Assembly (NCBI GenBank): GCA_023333565.1 | Contig: JAJKFH010000295.1 | Location: 910,001-974,000, forward strand | Direction: 5' to 3' | Length of the DNA: 64,000 nt | DNA from: Puffinus mauretanicus | Taxonomy: Eukaryota; Chordata; Aves; Procellariiformes; Procellariidae | In this document: positions 12,901-25,260 of the stretch, in pieces | How the letters are laid out: each line of letters starts with the position of its first letter | How positions within the stretch are numbered: the stretch's first letter is position 1 | Notes under the pieces: model-generated | Databases searched by the model: none | The model's input: only the letters and a program-made list of their open reading frames with translations | What the model was told of the DNA's origin: nothing | Made by a program: the position numbers and the translations under genes

Positions 12901-13371
12901 GATATGGTTCAGGATTGGTGAGGATATAGAAACTACTAATAGACATATAAAACTGATCTTCACAAGATATTCCCGAAGTCATTATTCAGTGAATGATCTT
13001 ATAAATGAGGGGTTATATAACAATTGCATTCTCAAGAATAATACATTTTTCACTTAATTTGCCTTTGCGAGCTGATTTTTCTTGAACCTGCAAAATTGAG
13101 TTCTTTCCTGAGTGGAGGATCAGTTACAAAAAATTATGAAATGCATATTGGGTGTATGTTGAGTCACGGGTTATCTGGGGTAGGAAAAGTGATGGGTTTA
13201 GGAAGAGAGCATGCAGATAAATCTAAGTTTCTCTTTGAAAGAGATCAGGACACCTACTCCATGAGCCTGAGGAACTGCCAGGCTTCAAATGCCACCTATT
13301 AACTGGTGATGAGTGGGAAGGGGGATGCAAAGGTGAGTCGACTGGAAAACAGTTTGAGTAGGTGTTTTAAG
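9925..13371. other. AT-rich non-coding stretch with exon-like fragment near its end
   Basis: There is no gene here that I can support. The stretch 10499-10740 is rich in TTAATTAA, CAATTA and AACAAT words, the kind of composition seen in developmental enhancers; this is only an impression. The candidate exon at 13249-13332 is described in the findings. No repeat family was recognised. Confidence 0.65.
11130..11170 (+). repeat. 41-nt G/T-only tract
   Basis: The plus strand contains only G and T here and ends in a 12-T run followed by GT. It is the strand-complement counterpart of the nearby A/C tracts. It is low-complexity sequence with no coding meaning. Confidence 0.9.
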
Positions 13372-13478
13372 AAACAAACAAACAAACCCCAAACCCCAAA
13401 ACCCCCAACAAAACAAACAACTCCCCCCCCCAAAAAAAAAAAAAAAAAAACCAAAACAAAAAAACAAAACACAACAAA
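13372..13478 (+). repeat. 107-nt A/C tract with 9-C and 19-A runs
   Basis: The only base outside A and C is one T at 13422. The tract passes from CAAA units through AAACCCC-like units to nine C (13423-13431), then 19 A (13432-13450), then CAAAA units. The minus strand therefore carries G9 and, further on, G5-T4-G4-T3-G4, which could fold as a G-quadruplex. The origin is most likely slippage at an A-rich seed. Confidence 0.95.
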
Positions 13479-15799
13479 GCTTCTCTAAGCATGATAAAAG
13501 GGAGGGATGAGAGGTTTGACTCAGGTGCTTTTAGTGGATAAAGTGGCCAGAAGAGTTCTTAAGTTCTGAAGCAAAAAAAGCTTAGGGTGAGGTAGGTAGT
13601 TCAGTGGAAGAAAAGGACAAATGAAAACTAGATGTCCTTAACTTCTCGAGAATGTTTTATTTTTCCTTCCTTGTTCTACATAAGCAGATTCACTCTGGGT
13701 CTGTAAAGCTCTCGCATTTATCTTGTAATAACCGTCCCCAGAGCTTCAACCTTTTTACTAAACTACCTTTAAAAAAAGCTCTAAGTGAAAGTTTAACAAG
13801 CCCTCTCCTCCAATAAAGATTGTTCAATAAAATCATAACTCTCTATTTCTTGGCCCAAATCCATGTATCTGATTCTGCATAGATGCAGGGCAAAACCTGC
13901 TGAAAGACTAGGAGGACATCCACCAGATTTACTCTGGTTTTGTTTTTTCTTTGCTTATTTTATCTCTGTCTGCTCCCCAACCCCCCGCTTTTCCTTCATC
14001 CTTTTTGGTGCAGCAGAAGTTTCTGAGACAGTACTGGTGTCTCTGCTGTATGAGTCCTATCTTCACATCTTCTTGCCATACATATTTTTAAACCAGCTTT
14101 AAAAAGGATCCCTTTCTAATATAACACCCATAGTTTTATGATTGGAAAGCTCTATGTGAACAAAACCCCATTACCTATTTACTGTCGTGCGGTTGCTCCC
14201 GGACCGATCTGCCGTCAGATTGGGTTGATGCACTTTTTCTATCCCCTGTGGTTCTCTTTGTGGTTAGCTGTTTATTTCCCCTTATAGTCTTTAAAATCCT
14301 ACTAGCTTTGTATTTAATATGCTATGCTTGTCATCATCAATTTAGAATTTCCTTGCGAAGTAAGCACAACCCTTCTTTTGCTCAGGCAACACCTTAAGAC
14401 CTAAAACTGTGAGTGCAGTTGTAGAAAATCACATAGGGAAAAAAGTCTCCCTTTAAAAATACATCTAATAACTGTGTTCTTATTTCTTCAGTGTATAGCA
14501 ATAACTTCTAAGTGCCTTCCCACTGTGGTGATTTCTGGTTCACTTTCAAAAATCCAGCTTATTGTAAATGTCACTATTAATAGCCTTCTGCTGGTACAAT
14601 AAAAGATAATTCAATAGGATATCCCAGTTAAGCAGGGTACCTTGTTTACATTGGGTTTCTGCCCAGCAGCTGCTTATGCTAAAGTTCTACAAATAATACA
14701 GGAATTAATCGAGGTGTAACCATGGGGACAATTTTGTGTTGATATTCACCCCATGCAAGTGTAGTCACCATAATGTGACCTGTAAAGACAAATTACATGA
14801 TTCATCTGCAATTTGGTATGATCATAGGTAATAGGTTACTGATTTCTTGACTGCCTTGGGGATATGGTAGTGCTGTTGTTGCTGATGCTTCCCAGAACAC
14901 TATCTATTGAATTAGGGCTCCGTTTTTCTTAAAGGTATGTCCATAAGGTGTGAAATTAGGTTCCAAATATGTATATATACAGCCGCATAACCATGTTTCT
15001 GGGTGCAAATTCCATGACAACTTGTGCGTATTTTCTCAGGAAAAGGTGCAGGGAAAAACAACTGGTCAGTATTAGCGAGAATAAAGTAATTTAATTGGAT
15101 TTTTCCTATTTATTTTTAGCTTGTAAGATAATTGCCTCATTATGGGTGGTAGATTCTGATTTTATTATATCAATGTTTATCAGAACTACATGCAGTTCCC
15201 GGAGAGCTGTAACCAGTCACAAAAACCCTCTGGATGCTCAGAAATGGCTATTAAGAAAGGAATAGTTCAAATATATAAAGATGGGTTATCTAGTGAAACA
15301 GCCACTTTGGTGGCTGGGGGGGCAAGGGTCATTATGTTACGTTAAATTAATAGTACGATTTCAGTTAACTTGGTCCTGCATTTAGAGTTCATCAAGACAC
15401 CCATGGGAATATATATAGTTTGTTTTAATTGCATTATTTAATTAGATTGTTTAAATTACTCTTCTATTTTTGTATGCAACCATTTTTTAGTTGAAAACAT
15501 TTTCTGATTTGGATTTGCATGTGTGCTTGTTGTGTATGCTCACTACTTTGGTTTTCCTCCAAAGATCTTTTCTTTTTCCTCAGAAAAATAGTGAGAATTA
15601 ATGTGTTGGCAAAATCCAGCCATGACTTCAGAGAGAGTTGTGAATAATGAATGCAGGATCTTTCTCTTTCACTGCAATGGCAGTAAAACATTAGCCAGCT
15701 TTTTATTAAAAATGCTGCATTTGTAATTATGCCCCAGAAAAGAACAATTCAAGTGCAGAAAACTCTTAGACCCTGATCTGCCATTATATTCTGTGCGAG

Positions 15800-15850
15800 T
15801 GGACAGATGGGGCCTGATTTGGTGTAAACAGGGTTTTGCACTGGTTCGAA
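15800..15850 (+). repeat. Possible ancient amniote interspersed-repeat fragment
   Basis: GGGGCCTGATTTGGTGTAAA at 15809-15828 resembles the GGGCCTGATTT...GTGTAAA words common in old interspersed repeats of turtles, crocodiles and birds. The similarity is from memory of the motif, covers few bases, and the family name is not certain. Confidence 0.4.
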
Positions 15851-16124
15851 CAGCTCTACGTACATGCTGCTGGATCCTGGTTTAAATCTTCCTGGAGAAG
15901 AAACAAAGTCAGCTTTCAACCAGGGCTGGTTAAAAGATAAACATGGGAGGGGATGACGTGGGGAAAGCTTTCTGACTGTGTGTTTCCTTAGTCTTACAGC
16001 ATGAGGTTGTGCAATTCTTGATGCTGTTCTGTGTCAGTCTGTAAAACACACTTACCAGATGTGGCTAATAATTGCTTAAACGTGATTCTGGCAAAACCAG
16101 GCAAGAGTTTGGTTTGCGCAGCCT

Positions 16125-16205
16125 AAGGGAATCCTCCTAAACCATCCTCTTGAGGTCAATGGCAGCTTTGTCATTGACTTAAAGATTAAAGGGTTCAGTA
16201 AGGTG
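16125..16205. repeat. Ancient amniote repeat fragment with inverted GTCAATGG/CATTGACTT words
   Basis: GAGGTCAATGG at 16152 is followed by TCATTGACTTAAAG at 16171, an imperfect inverted pair. This arrangement is typical of an old amniote repeat class whose cores read TTGAAGTCAATGG and CATTGACTTCAATGG. The flanks have diverged too far to set the ends precisely. Confidence 0.5.
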
Positions 16206-16727
16206 AATTGGCTTGAATCGAAGTGGTGTAGCTCTGATTTAAACCAACAAGCAGAAAACTTTGATTTAAATAATTGATTTAAATCATATTGTGAATTTAT
16301 AGGGTTAGCTGTTTTCTTAGAGACAAATTACTTGACTGGTGTATCAGTTTAAGTGTACCGATTTGTGACCAAAGAGAAGTTTAGCAGATATATTTTTGGC
16401 CAAGCAGGGAAACACTCCTCTCTTCCCATGGGTCTTTTTACGTGGGTCTTTTCCTGACCAGGTCCGTATTCAACCTTAACTCTTCGTAAATTTTTAGCTC
16501 CTGTTTGAAATGTGAATGGGTGAGATTTAATTCCTTGTCTATTAATTCTCAAGCCATATATTATTTTTTATATGCCTTTATTTTAAAACTGGATATGACT
16601 TAGCTCTGATTCCATGCACTTTTTTTGCCATTTGGAGTGGATTTTTGTGGACACTAGAGGGAGCACATATTGTTTCAGGAACTTAAAATTTTAGTCCCGT
16701 CAAACCAAGATGATCTAATCAGGCAAC

Positions 16728-16761
<34 letters not shown>
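16728..16761 (+). repeat. Compound microsatellite (TA)n(GA)n
   Basis: About six to seven TA units run directly into about ten GA units. This is a plain dinucleotide microsatellite and should be length-polymorphic. No gene overlaps it. Confidence 0.98.
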
Positions 16762-18545
16762 TGCTACTAGTAGTCAAGTTTGTATATCTCGGGTCACTTG
16801 TCAAGGGGAAAACATGCAAAAGATAAAGGACAATTTTTTGAAAAACCTTCTTTAAAAAAGTATTTATCACACTTTCTAGGATGCAAGAGTGGCGCCTTGC
16901 GTTCTCAAGCATAGTTTAGAATACAAATCAGGCACAAAGTGGCAAGGCCATATAGGCAGATTTTGGGCATATGCTGTTTTTCAGCCAATATTGCTGCATG
17001 GTTGGATGTGGCAGAGAGGTACCGGTAACATCTCTTCTGCCGAGCTGTCGTTTCCCACAGGGCTCAGTGTTTTCCTTGCCCCGTCACAGGAAACCCCACA
17101 AAAACCATAGCATCCACGCAATGCAGACATGAATTGGAAGATTTTTTTTTTCATTAAATTCCTAAAATACATAGGTAAATAAAAAGAAAAATTAAAAGAA
17201 AAGGAAGTAGTGCAATGCTCTCCAGACTTCATCCTTCTTTCTGTATTAAGGAAATCTATTGTCTGACTAAAATGAGAATGCTATGATCAAAAATATTTTT
17301 TGGGCAGGGACATGAAGTTATTGATACTGCATTAAATTGTACAAGATGAATGAGGTTAGAGTTTGGTGATGAAGAAATAGAAATATTTCATGTTTTCTGA
17401 TACATAGTAAGGTTTGGAGCACTGGTAGTAATTTTTTTTGTCTGTTTTTTCTTCTCCTTAGCCTTTAACCAGTTTTAACTCTGAATTCCAGTGACTCTAG
17501 GTTGGTTTCAGTAATGTTAGATACATTCCAGGGGCAATGTATTGGCTATAATAAGAATATTTCGTCTCAGATGTAATTTTATTGGCTTGTGTTAAAATGC
17601 ATTGATTTTTTGGCTGAAATATTTGGGCTGTGGGGTAGATGCATTTGTTCTGGTTAGGAGTGCATTGGAGTCAGTAGAGCTCTTGTGTTTCAGCAAATAC
17701 ATTTCCATTTAAAAGCAAATGTAACATTTGAAAAGTTTAAATGAACATTCATTGGTCAGGCATCGTATTTTCAAACATGCCATTCTTTCTAACATGTAAA
17801 ACATTATGACACTTGAAAGAATGCTTTCTAATCTTACTCTATTAATCTTATTTTTAATGTACGTGATAGTAAATCTGTTGTGTAATATGGTGTTTGCCTT
17901 GCTAAAATATGTGTTTGTATTAGTGATTTCTGTCTTTCTGTCTTAACCCGGAGATAATAAGGTTGGCTGACTAATGCCTATTTAATTTCTCTTACCTTTG
18001 CAATGTAATTGAAGTGAGATGTGAATACAACGTCTTTAACCTATCATCAAACAAGAGCCTTCAAGTTGCTGGTCTGAAGCAGTGCTATCAACATCATCCG
18101 TGATAGCAGGTAATCAGTTGCACCTATTGATTTGACACGGATTTCCATCGCTTCTGCCAAGTGTGCTGTAACCCCTCCAAAGCCTCTGCTCATCTAAAGT
18201 TATTGTTTTCTCTTCTGTGCCTCCTTTTCTGCATTTAAAATGGGGATACTTTCCTATCTTGCATGCTGAAGAATAAATAGCGATGTTTTAAAAGCATTAT
18301 AAAGTTCTAGAGCCTTCTGGCACTGGCAGAGTCCCAAACTTTGTCATTAGTACACAGAGTGAAGTTCAGTCGTGCCAGTACTGGAAACCAATACCCCTTG
18401 CATAAGAAACTACCGCCTTTGAACCAGAATCGAGACCTAATATTGAAGCTGAAACCAATGACTGTATGGTGCTTTTCCAACAAAATACTCTTTACTTGTG
18501 TACAGTTATTATGGAAAGTGTTTACTGTGGTCCTTAGCATTTTTT

Positions 18546-18632
18546 TATATATATATATATATATACACACACGCACACACATACATACACATATACATGA
18601 AAGATATATATATTAAACACATACATAGACCC
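18546..18632 (+). repeat. Compound microsatellite (TA)n(CA)n with decayed tail
   Basis: About ten TA units pass into CA units with one G interruption, then into CATA-type units, a short TATATATA stretch and ACACATACATAGAC. It is a decayed compound dinucleotide repeat. Frames reading tyrosine-isoleucine or histidine-threonine runs across it are artefacts. Confidence 0.97.
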
Positions 18633-21600
18633 ATATTTTCCTTTCCCATGTTGAAATCCATGGAAAAGGCTTTGACAGAATTCTAGGGGGAGGCTCTGCT
18701 CTCTCCCTTTTTTTTTTTATTTTTTTCTTTTTCTTCCCCTCCTTGTAATTCTCCACCAGTCATCTCCCATCAGGAGAAGTTGCTCTTGCTCACTTCTCCA
18801 TGACTAGTCACTAGCTCAGATGTTTGACAGGTCTCTGCTAGTGATGAAAGATCTGTGGAAATTATGGATGTGATAATTCCGGACAAGCTTTGGCTGAGTT
18901 TGTTGTCCATGTCAGCAGATGGAGCTCCGATGGACCTCGGCTCTGTTGCCAATATTGAAATTGCCTCACTGGCTGGGCAGCACAGTTGGTGCTCGACGCC
19001 TCGCAGTCTGGTCCTGGGTTCATAAATAAAATGCATTATTTGGTTTTTGTGGTGTTCTTTTCCACAATGGACGTGACCAGCTATAACACAGATGGAGGAA
19101 GCAGGCTATGGTGGAAAGAGCTTATAAAGCCATTACTTCTGTAAAAGAGATACACCTGTGGTGTGGCTGTAGACTGCTGTGGTCTCTGCTGTTTGGCCAG
19201 GGGAGGGCGGAGAAGCCCTCCTCCTGCCAAGTACCCTTCCCCAGATAAATCTCTGCCCAGGGTATGAGGAGAATGAGGTGAGATTCAAAGATTGCTTAAA
19301 ATGTGCATCATTAAGCCAACCACAGCATTTTTATGAAAGTATGTGTCTAATATTAAGATTGAATACCTGTGAATAAGATGTGCAACACATACCTGTTATG
19401 GAAGTGTTGGTTTACATGTGTATGTCTGTCTTGTGAACTGAACTAATTTTTCCACATTTGACTGCTTAGCTATTCCTAAATCTCATGCAAGAAATAGGTT
19501 AATATTCAAATTCCGTTATGGCTGCCTTTAATTCATATAAGTGTCAGAGTATTTTTTTAAGTACTAAAAGAGTCAGCTACATACAGAACTCCTATCAACT
19601 CTAATGGTTGTTACTGAAAGTTAAACAAAGGCAGATAGACTTTCATGTGTTTAAATCTAACTAGTATGGCTATCAAGAAATTAATGACTTGCAAAACCAA
19701 AAGCAATTCTGCTACATTTAGTATTCTGCAACTGCAAGCCAACAGATTATATACATTAATCAATTTGTCATGAATGAACCTCTTTTGTATACAAGCAAAT
19801 AAAATAGACATGCCACGACATATTTTATTCATAAACCAATATGTAACAAACAAATGGACATAGATTTAATCTCTCCTTTTTTAAATAAAATATGCTTACA
19901 TCAATCTGCTTGTTATACAAATTTATATAACCTATATGAATCAATACATGATATATGTAACCTATTTTTAACGCTGAAATGTTTGGTACTTCATAATTAC
20001 CTCAATTTAATGAAAAGGTCCTGATTTTAAGACAGTCTTAGAAGCAACTCAGATTTTAATTAAAGGTTTTACCTTGGTTTTAAAAAGGTCATTTTAGCCA
20101 GGGGGAGATAATGTCCTTTTATAGTCGCACATCTTGCTTCTGTTCCTAATTGATGTTATTTGCTGGCTGCTGAAGAATAATTCCTGCTGCTGTTAAGGGG
20201 TGGGGAAGATTTTCAGTAGCGTTGTTACAATTTTTTTAGAATAATGTTTTCTAGTATTAGAATGTTCATGCTTTTTCTTTGTCCTAGTAGGTAAATAGTG
20301 TTTGAAAAAGAAATGTGTATCGATGTTCTTAATTGGTGGAAAAATGTGATATTTTACTAACGAAGTAAAAGTGACTGCCTGGATGTGTTTACTGATGAGA
20401 CAGCAGTGTGCACTGTGGCCCACTAGAAAATTATATGTTGAAGCATGTACCTGTCCTTTAGCTTCCAACGCCGTCCTGGCATTTCTTATCTCATTTCTTT
20501 TCATTTTGGTTGGGAAAGTATTCTGTCCCATGTTCACTGCGGAGTCTTTGCTCCAGCACTGTGAATGTATGATTACAGAAAAAAACTGCTAGGTACCTTT
20601 AAAAAACTGCAGGTTATTAAAACTTTAAAAAAAAAAAAAAGGCAAAACAATGTGACAGTTCAAAGAGAATATGTAAAGCAAGAGCTGAGCATCATTCAAA
20701 AATCAAAATAGTCAGTCTTTAAATCCAATAAAATTTTTTCTGAAAAAATGTCCCCTCCGATGCAAAATACTTTTTTAGAAGACTAAAATCTAAGGGGATA
20801 CGTGATGGGAGGTGAATCAAACCAAGGGGAAGACAAACAATAGATTCACAAAAGCAATCAAGGGAACAGTAAGCAAAATGAGAAAAATAAGGGGAGTATT
20901 TTGACGTCTTGATCTTAAGGAAATCTCTTCCTAGTCATCCTAGTGTCTGTAAGAGTGGTCCTGCAGTTGTGGTGTGGTGGTGCCCGTTTCACTCAAGGGA
21001 GACCCAGGGGTGGAATAATAAGAACTTGAAGGCAAAAGCTGATCCTGCTGATACACATCTCCACTAGCCAGATCATGGCCGACAAAGAAAAAAAGAACAA
21101 CTTTTTGAGATGTTAATTTTTCCTTTGCCACGTGCATGGTCATGTGATGCCCAGCCCAAAGACACTGAGGAATATTTCAGTATAATTCAAGAAACTCATG
21201 CATATGGCTGAATTTATTTAATTTATTGGCTCCATCACTCTTCATTATGAATAATTCTTGTGTTTAAGCCACTTCTTTGTCCTAAAATGATAAAAAGAAA
21301 ATTATTTTCCTATTTACTGAAGAAATTGGGTGACTACCTAGCTGTTTTCTTCCTAAAACTGTAATCGCAAGGATTGAGCACTACTGTGGCAGATGTACGT
21401 GTAACTTTGTTAAATTTTCAAAAGATAAATTTGCTAAAAAAGAGCTCAGACACCTTTTGTTAAGGCACTTACAATTTAAGAGACAGATTTACAAATACTT
21501 GCTGTCGGTTTGCTCTGAGAATCAAGGATCCTGCTGAACACTAAGAATTATTGAAAATCAATGAATTCTTAGTATGCAGAAGGTCAGATGTGCTTCTAAA

Positions 21601-22632
21601 ATACAGAGATGTACAATTAAAGTGTTACAGTGCATATGTGCCTTGCTTAAAAGATCTCTTTACGACAGATTGTTATTCCCCTCAATCTATCAAGTAGTTA
21701 ATTTTAAATCCTAAGGAAACACATATCCATATGTATGTTACTCTGGAAAGTTGTTATGTTGCTTTGAGCATAATAATGCATATTTTTAATGTTGTTTGTG
21801 CTTCTGTTTTCATGTCAAATGGCTTTCAGAGCCATTGCTATCTTTTATGCTAATTACAAAGTTATCCCCTTTGCTGTTCTATAGTACATCTCGTGGAGTT
21901 TTACATTTCAACCTTTTTTTCTTTCTTCTTTTTTTCCCCCTAGACAGTATAGTTCTCTGTCTTTAGTTAGGCTGGCTTGGGGTGTATTCCTGCATTAACC
22001 TAGATTACTTGATTTATTACCTGGCTCACTTGATCTGGAGCCTGGATTTTCAGAAATCTATTCTAAAGTTTAGCATATGAATTCATGCTTGGGTACCAGA
22101 ATAAGTAATTTGATGATCAAAATTGCAAAGTTCCCTGCACTTCCCACAAAGTCAGACAAGAGCTGCTCATTATTTGGGGGGGGTTGAATTTAGCAGACTG
22201 GGGCGCGTTTCTGGTTTTAAAATCTGGGTCCAGGTTCTCACTTTTGCCAGGCCAATAGAGTTAGGCAGTCTGCCTGTCTCAGAAGGTGCCTGCAGTATCG
22301 GATGATGTTGCCTTGTTTGATCATGAATTTTCAATGTATCATGGAACCGACTGCTGGCACTATGGACTAGAAATCCTGCAGACTCTCTTCTTATTTTATG
22401 TTGGCAGTATTAACAGTCATTCTACCACTGCGTGTCAACACTTCTCAAATTATCTTAAGTTCTGAATAATCAGTGTCATAATCGGTAAAAAGCTAATTAA
22501 AAAAAAAAAAAAGAGTATTGATTGAGCTAAGGGCTTTCCCAGTCTCCCTCAAAGATAGCAGCAGAGCAGAGATGGTTCATCCCAAAGCTGGTATCACCAC
22601 AGTGTGATTGGTAACCTGTGCCTGGTCTCATT
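18633..22632. other. Non-coding stretch, no gene seen
   Basis: This is AT-rich unique DNA. A GC-richer piece at 18770-19030 is open on the minus strand for 88 codons but has no recognisable domain, and chance explains it. There are short A runs at 20627-20640 and near 22500. The phrase GGAGCCTGGATTTTCAGAAAT near 22037 faintly recalls an ancient amniote repeat. Nothing else could be supported. Confidence 0.7.
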
Positions 22633-22674
22633 AAAAAAAAAAAAAAAACAACCAACCAAACAACTAAAACCCCA
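22633..22674 (+). repeat. A16 run with A/C-rich tail
   Basis: Sixteen A (22633-22648) are followed by CAACCAACCAAACAAC and ACCCC. This is the same pattern as the larger A/C tracts at 9828 and 13372. It lies about 90 bases upstream of the CR1 fragment but is separated from it by unrelated sequence. Confidence 0.9.
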
Positions 22675-22764
22675 AGAAAAGGCAATAAGCGTGTGTTAAT
22701 CCCCCTATATGTAATGTGCATGTTTATCTGAAAAATGAAGTTCAGTGGTTTGAAGACTGCCCCT

Positions 22765-23115
22765 GAGCAGTTAGGGGCTGGGTAGAGAGGAGTAGCGTTT
22801 CTACCCAGTGGGTGGGAGGCTTTCGCCAGTTTTGGTGGTGCACAGCGTGAACGACATTAGGAAATGGTCATGAATTGCAGCAAGGGAAACTCCAACTAGA
22901 CAGAACAAATTTCACCACAAGAGGATGTTTAGTGGTGGTACTGGTGCCCATAGGGGCTGTGATATCTCCACTCTTAGAAATATTCAACAGTATACTTGAC
23001 GAGCTCCAGCGCAAGCTGATCTAACTCTGAATTTAATTCCACTTTGAGCAAGGGAGTTGGACACGGACCTTCAGAGGTCTATTCCAACTTACGGTAGTGT
23101 ATGATTTCCAAACCA
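22765..23115 (+). mobile_element. CR1 LINE, truncated 3' end (plus strand)
   Basis: CR1 is the dominant non-LTR retrotransposon of birds and other sauropsids and is nearly always cut off at its 5' end. The piece here matches the last few hundred bases of CR1 in order. GGAAATGGTCATGAATTGC and the following CAAGGGAAACTCCAACTAGA correspond to the end of the reverse-transcriptase reading frame and early tail. A divergent GAGGATG...GTGGTG part follows, then GAGCTCCAGCGCAAGCTGATC, GGGAGTTGGACACGGACC, TTCAGAGGTCTATTCCAAC and finally GTGTATGATT, which stands for the terminal TCTATGATTCTATG of the consensus. No frame is intact and the piece cannot move. The divergence is substantial, so it is an old insertion. 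The 5' boundary is uncertain by tens of bases. Confidence 0.9.
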
Positions 23116-25260
23116 GGAGGGTCCGAACAGTATTATAGTCTTAAAAGATTTTGAACCACCTTCCCAGTTAAGTTCTTAAAGTACACTTCTCTGTCAGTCA
23201 CTGAGAAATGCAGGGGCTGTGAAAGAAGCCTTTAAAACTTATCTGAAAATTGCACCGAAATAGTAGGTTCCTTGAAGAGGCAGTCCCATAGTTGAGGCCA
23301 GATATACATGTATTTCCAGTTAGCTTAAATCATGGTTTATTTCAAAAAGATTTGTGAAACCTCTGGTATTTGAGCAAACCATTGTTAGATAGCACAAAAA
23401 GTCAAAAGTTCAAGGAGACACTATGTAAATTCGCAAAGGAAATTTTTGTAATATAAAAGGCTGTTCTTCAGAAAAGCTGTTTTGTCTGTGAAAGTGTTTC
23501 TAACCAGTGCAGTAACTGCTGCGGGACATACGAAGGGTAGCTGATAATATAGCGATGGCATTGTAACGTAATGTCAACCTCAGAGGTGGGTTTTCACTGA
23601 AAATCAACTTTTGGGTTGCAAAACCAGTTAAGATAGATATGATGAGCAGCTTGATAAAGTGGAGAAAGACAGGTTTTGCTCTGCACAGCGACATTGGTCA
23701 TACTTGGAAATTTTACAAAGAACTCTGAGCCTTGCCGACACAAAACAGCTGGATAAAAGGACTGGCAGGAAAGGTTCAGCTTCAGAAAGTTAGCTTCAGC
23801 CTGGGCTTGTCAAAAGTGGTGTTGATCCTCAGGTAAAGGTAGCCTTGACTTTGACTTGTCAAGGTTATGAATGTGAAGCGGAGGACATGATGTGCTGGCT
23901 ATGTATTAAAGGCTGTATAGGAATGTTTATCTCTTTGCGCTTGGACAACTGTGTAATAGTTGAGCCAATGCAATGGAAGTGTTATTTGGACTTGGAGCTT
24001 TTCATCCATAAGGGACCTTCTGAGTGGAAGATAGAGGTCTTTTGAATAATGCCAACTTGTGTTGGAAAACCATCCTTCAGTGTAAAGGCAAACAGCCACT
24101 GAACATATTCAGAAACTTTGCAATGATTTGAAAGTCAGTGTTGGATTTGGTGGAGCAGAGCCAGTCCCAGAGGCCTCCCCCACACCAGCGGTCATCCTTT
24201 TATGTGTTTGTCTTGCTCTGTGAGGTTCAAACAGTTTGGGGAGAAACCTTTTGAAGTGGTAGTATGTGTTTATGGAGCTAGCTGGGACAAAAAACAACCT
24301 CACTGGATATACTGCAGACCATATGTCTCAACAAATTGGTAAAATACCCCTCTAGAAGTTAGCCATAAGCAGAGCTGAGAGGCATCGTCACTGTAGATTG
24401 ACTTTGAGGACTGAAATCCGCACTGGATGTTGTGGTAAGTAGAAAACACTGTGCAGATGCACTGAAGAGACTACAATAAGCCAAGTTACTCATGGGTTAC
24501 TTCCTACTTTAATTATCAAAGACAAACATGGTGGGACAGAGGTAGCCTGTGAGGAGGTAAGAGTCCTACTGAAACCAGAATTAAAGTTAAGTCTTACAGA
24601 TGTTGAGCTTTTGCAGTGGCTATGAGTAATGAAGATTGAGAGAGATGTGAATTATGGTGGTTTAATACAGCGATGAGACCAACAGCTATGGGGGGGGGGT
24701 CTCATAGGTGCCCTGACCAGGTCCAAATAACTTATTACAAAGGTTACTGACAAATCTTGCCTCTTCAGGCGAGATTTTATGGGTGAAGGACAAGGCTGTT
24801 TTGGTTACAATCAGAAATTGGTCAAAAATGTGTCTTGGAGCTGTACAAGTACACCCAGTCTATATTGCTGGCAGAGCAAATTGCAGGAGTAACATGGAAA
24901 AATACAGAAAAATATTGAGAAGGCAGGATTAGAAGGGAAAATTAAAGGGGGTCTCCAACTTTCTAGTTGGACCAGTGGTATTAATTAACTTGGGGGTTAA
25001 TGGGGGGAAAATAAAAAGAGAAATTTGAGAATAAAACCAAACTATTCTGAAATAGTGCTTGGCAGGGTCAACAAATCTCTGTAAGATACTCAAAAGCTGA
25101 TAGATGACAATTCTGCTTAGTTGCAGAGGCTGCTTTAGGGACCACAAGGTTTGAGAGGAGGAAACGCTTCTCTGGGAACAGACAGCAATGTGGAAAAATG
25201 TCTGTAAATGATAACACTCCTCCCAGGGCAAGAGAGCTAGTGAGAGGGGCAAATTTTAAT
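23116..25260. other. Region of reduced stop density after the CR1, origin unknown
   Basis: Between 23632 and 24339 the plus-strand frame starting at 23632 is open in three blocks of 53, 83 and 71 codons (23632-23790, 23794-24042, 24127-24339). Four stops lie inside that span: one at 23791, one at 24043 and two close together at 24100 and 24124. A second frame is open at 24443-24622 (60 codons) and a third at 24717-24929 (71 codons), after a 10-G run at 24690-24699. GC content appears somewhat higher than in the flanks. This could be a decayed coding sequence or just chance. I do not recognise the translations and name no protein. Confidence 0.35.

Larger units (their letters stand above)
13479..18545. 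other. Non-coding stretch with traces of ancient amniote repeats
   Basis: There is no gene I can support; frames are short. The repeat traces at 15809-15828 and 16125-16205 and the microsatellite at 16728-16761 are listed separately. A let-7 seed-like octamer at 13588-13595 was examined and rejected. The stretch 15060-15240 is AT-rich and word-rich in TAATT and TTTATT but shows nothing definite. Confidence 0.65.

Noticed and set aside
13588..13607. let-7-like TGAGGTAG seed
   Set aside because: The bases after the seed diverge from let-7 and no complementary arm lies within hairpin distance.
24356..24439. Exon-like frame ending at GTAAGTAG (24435-24442)
   Set aside because: The acceptor is ordinary and the peptide unrecognised; such cryptic pairs are frequent, and the frame is already covered by the low-stop region.
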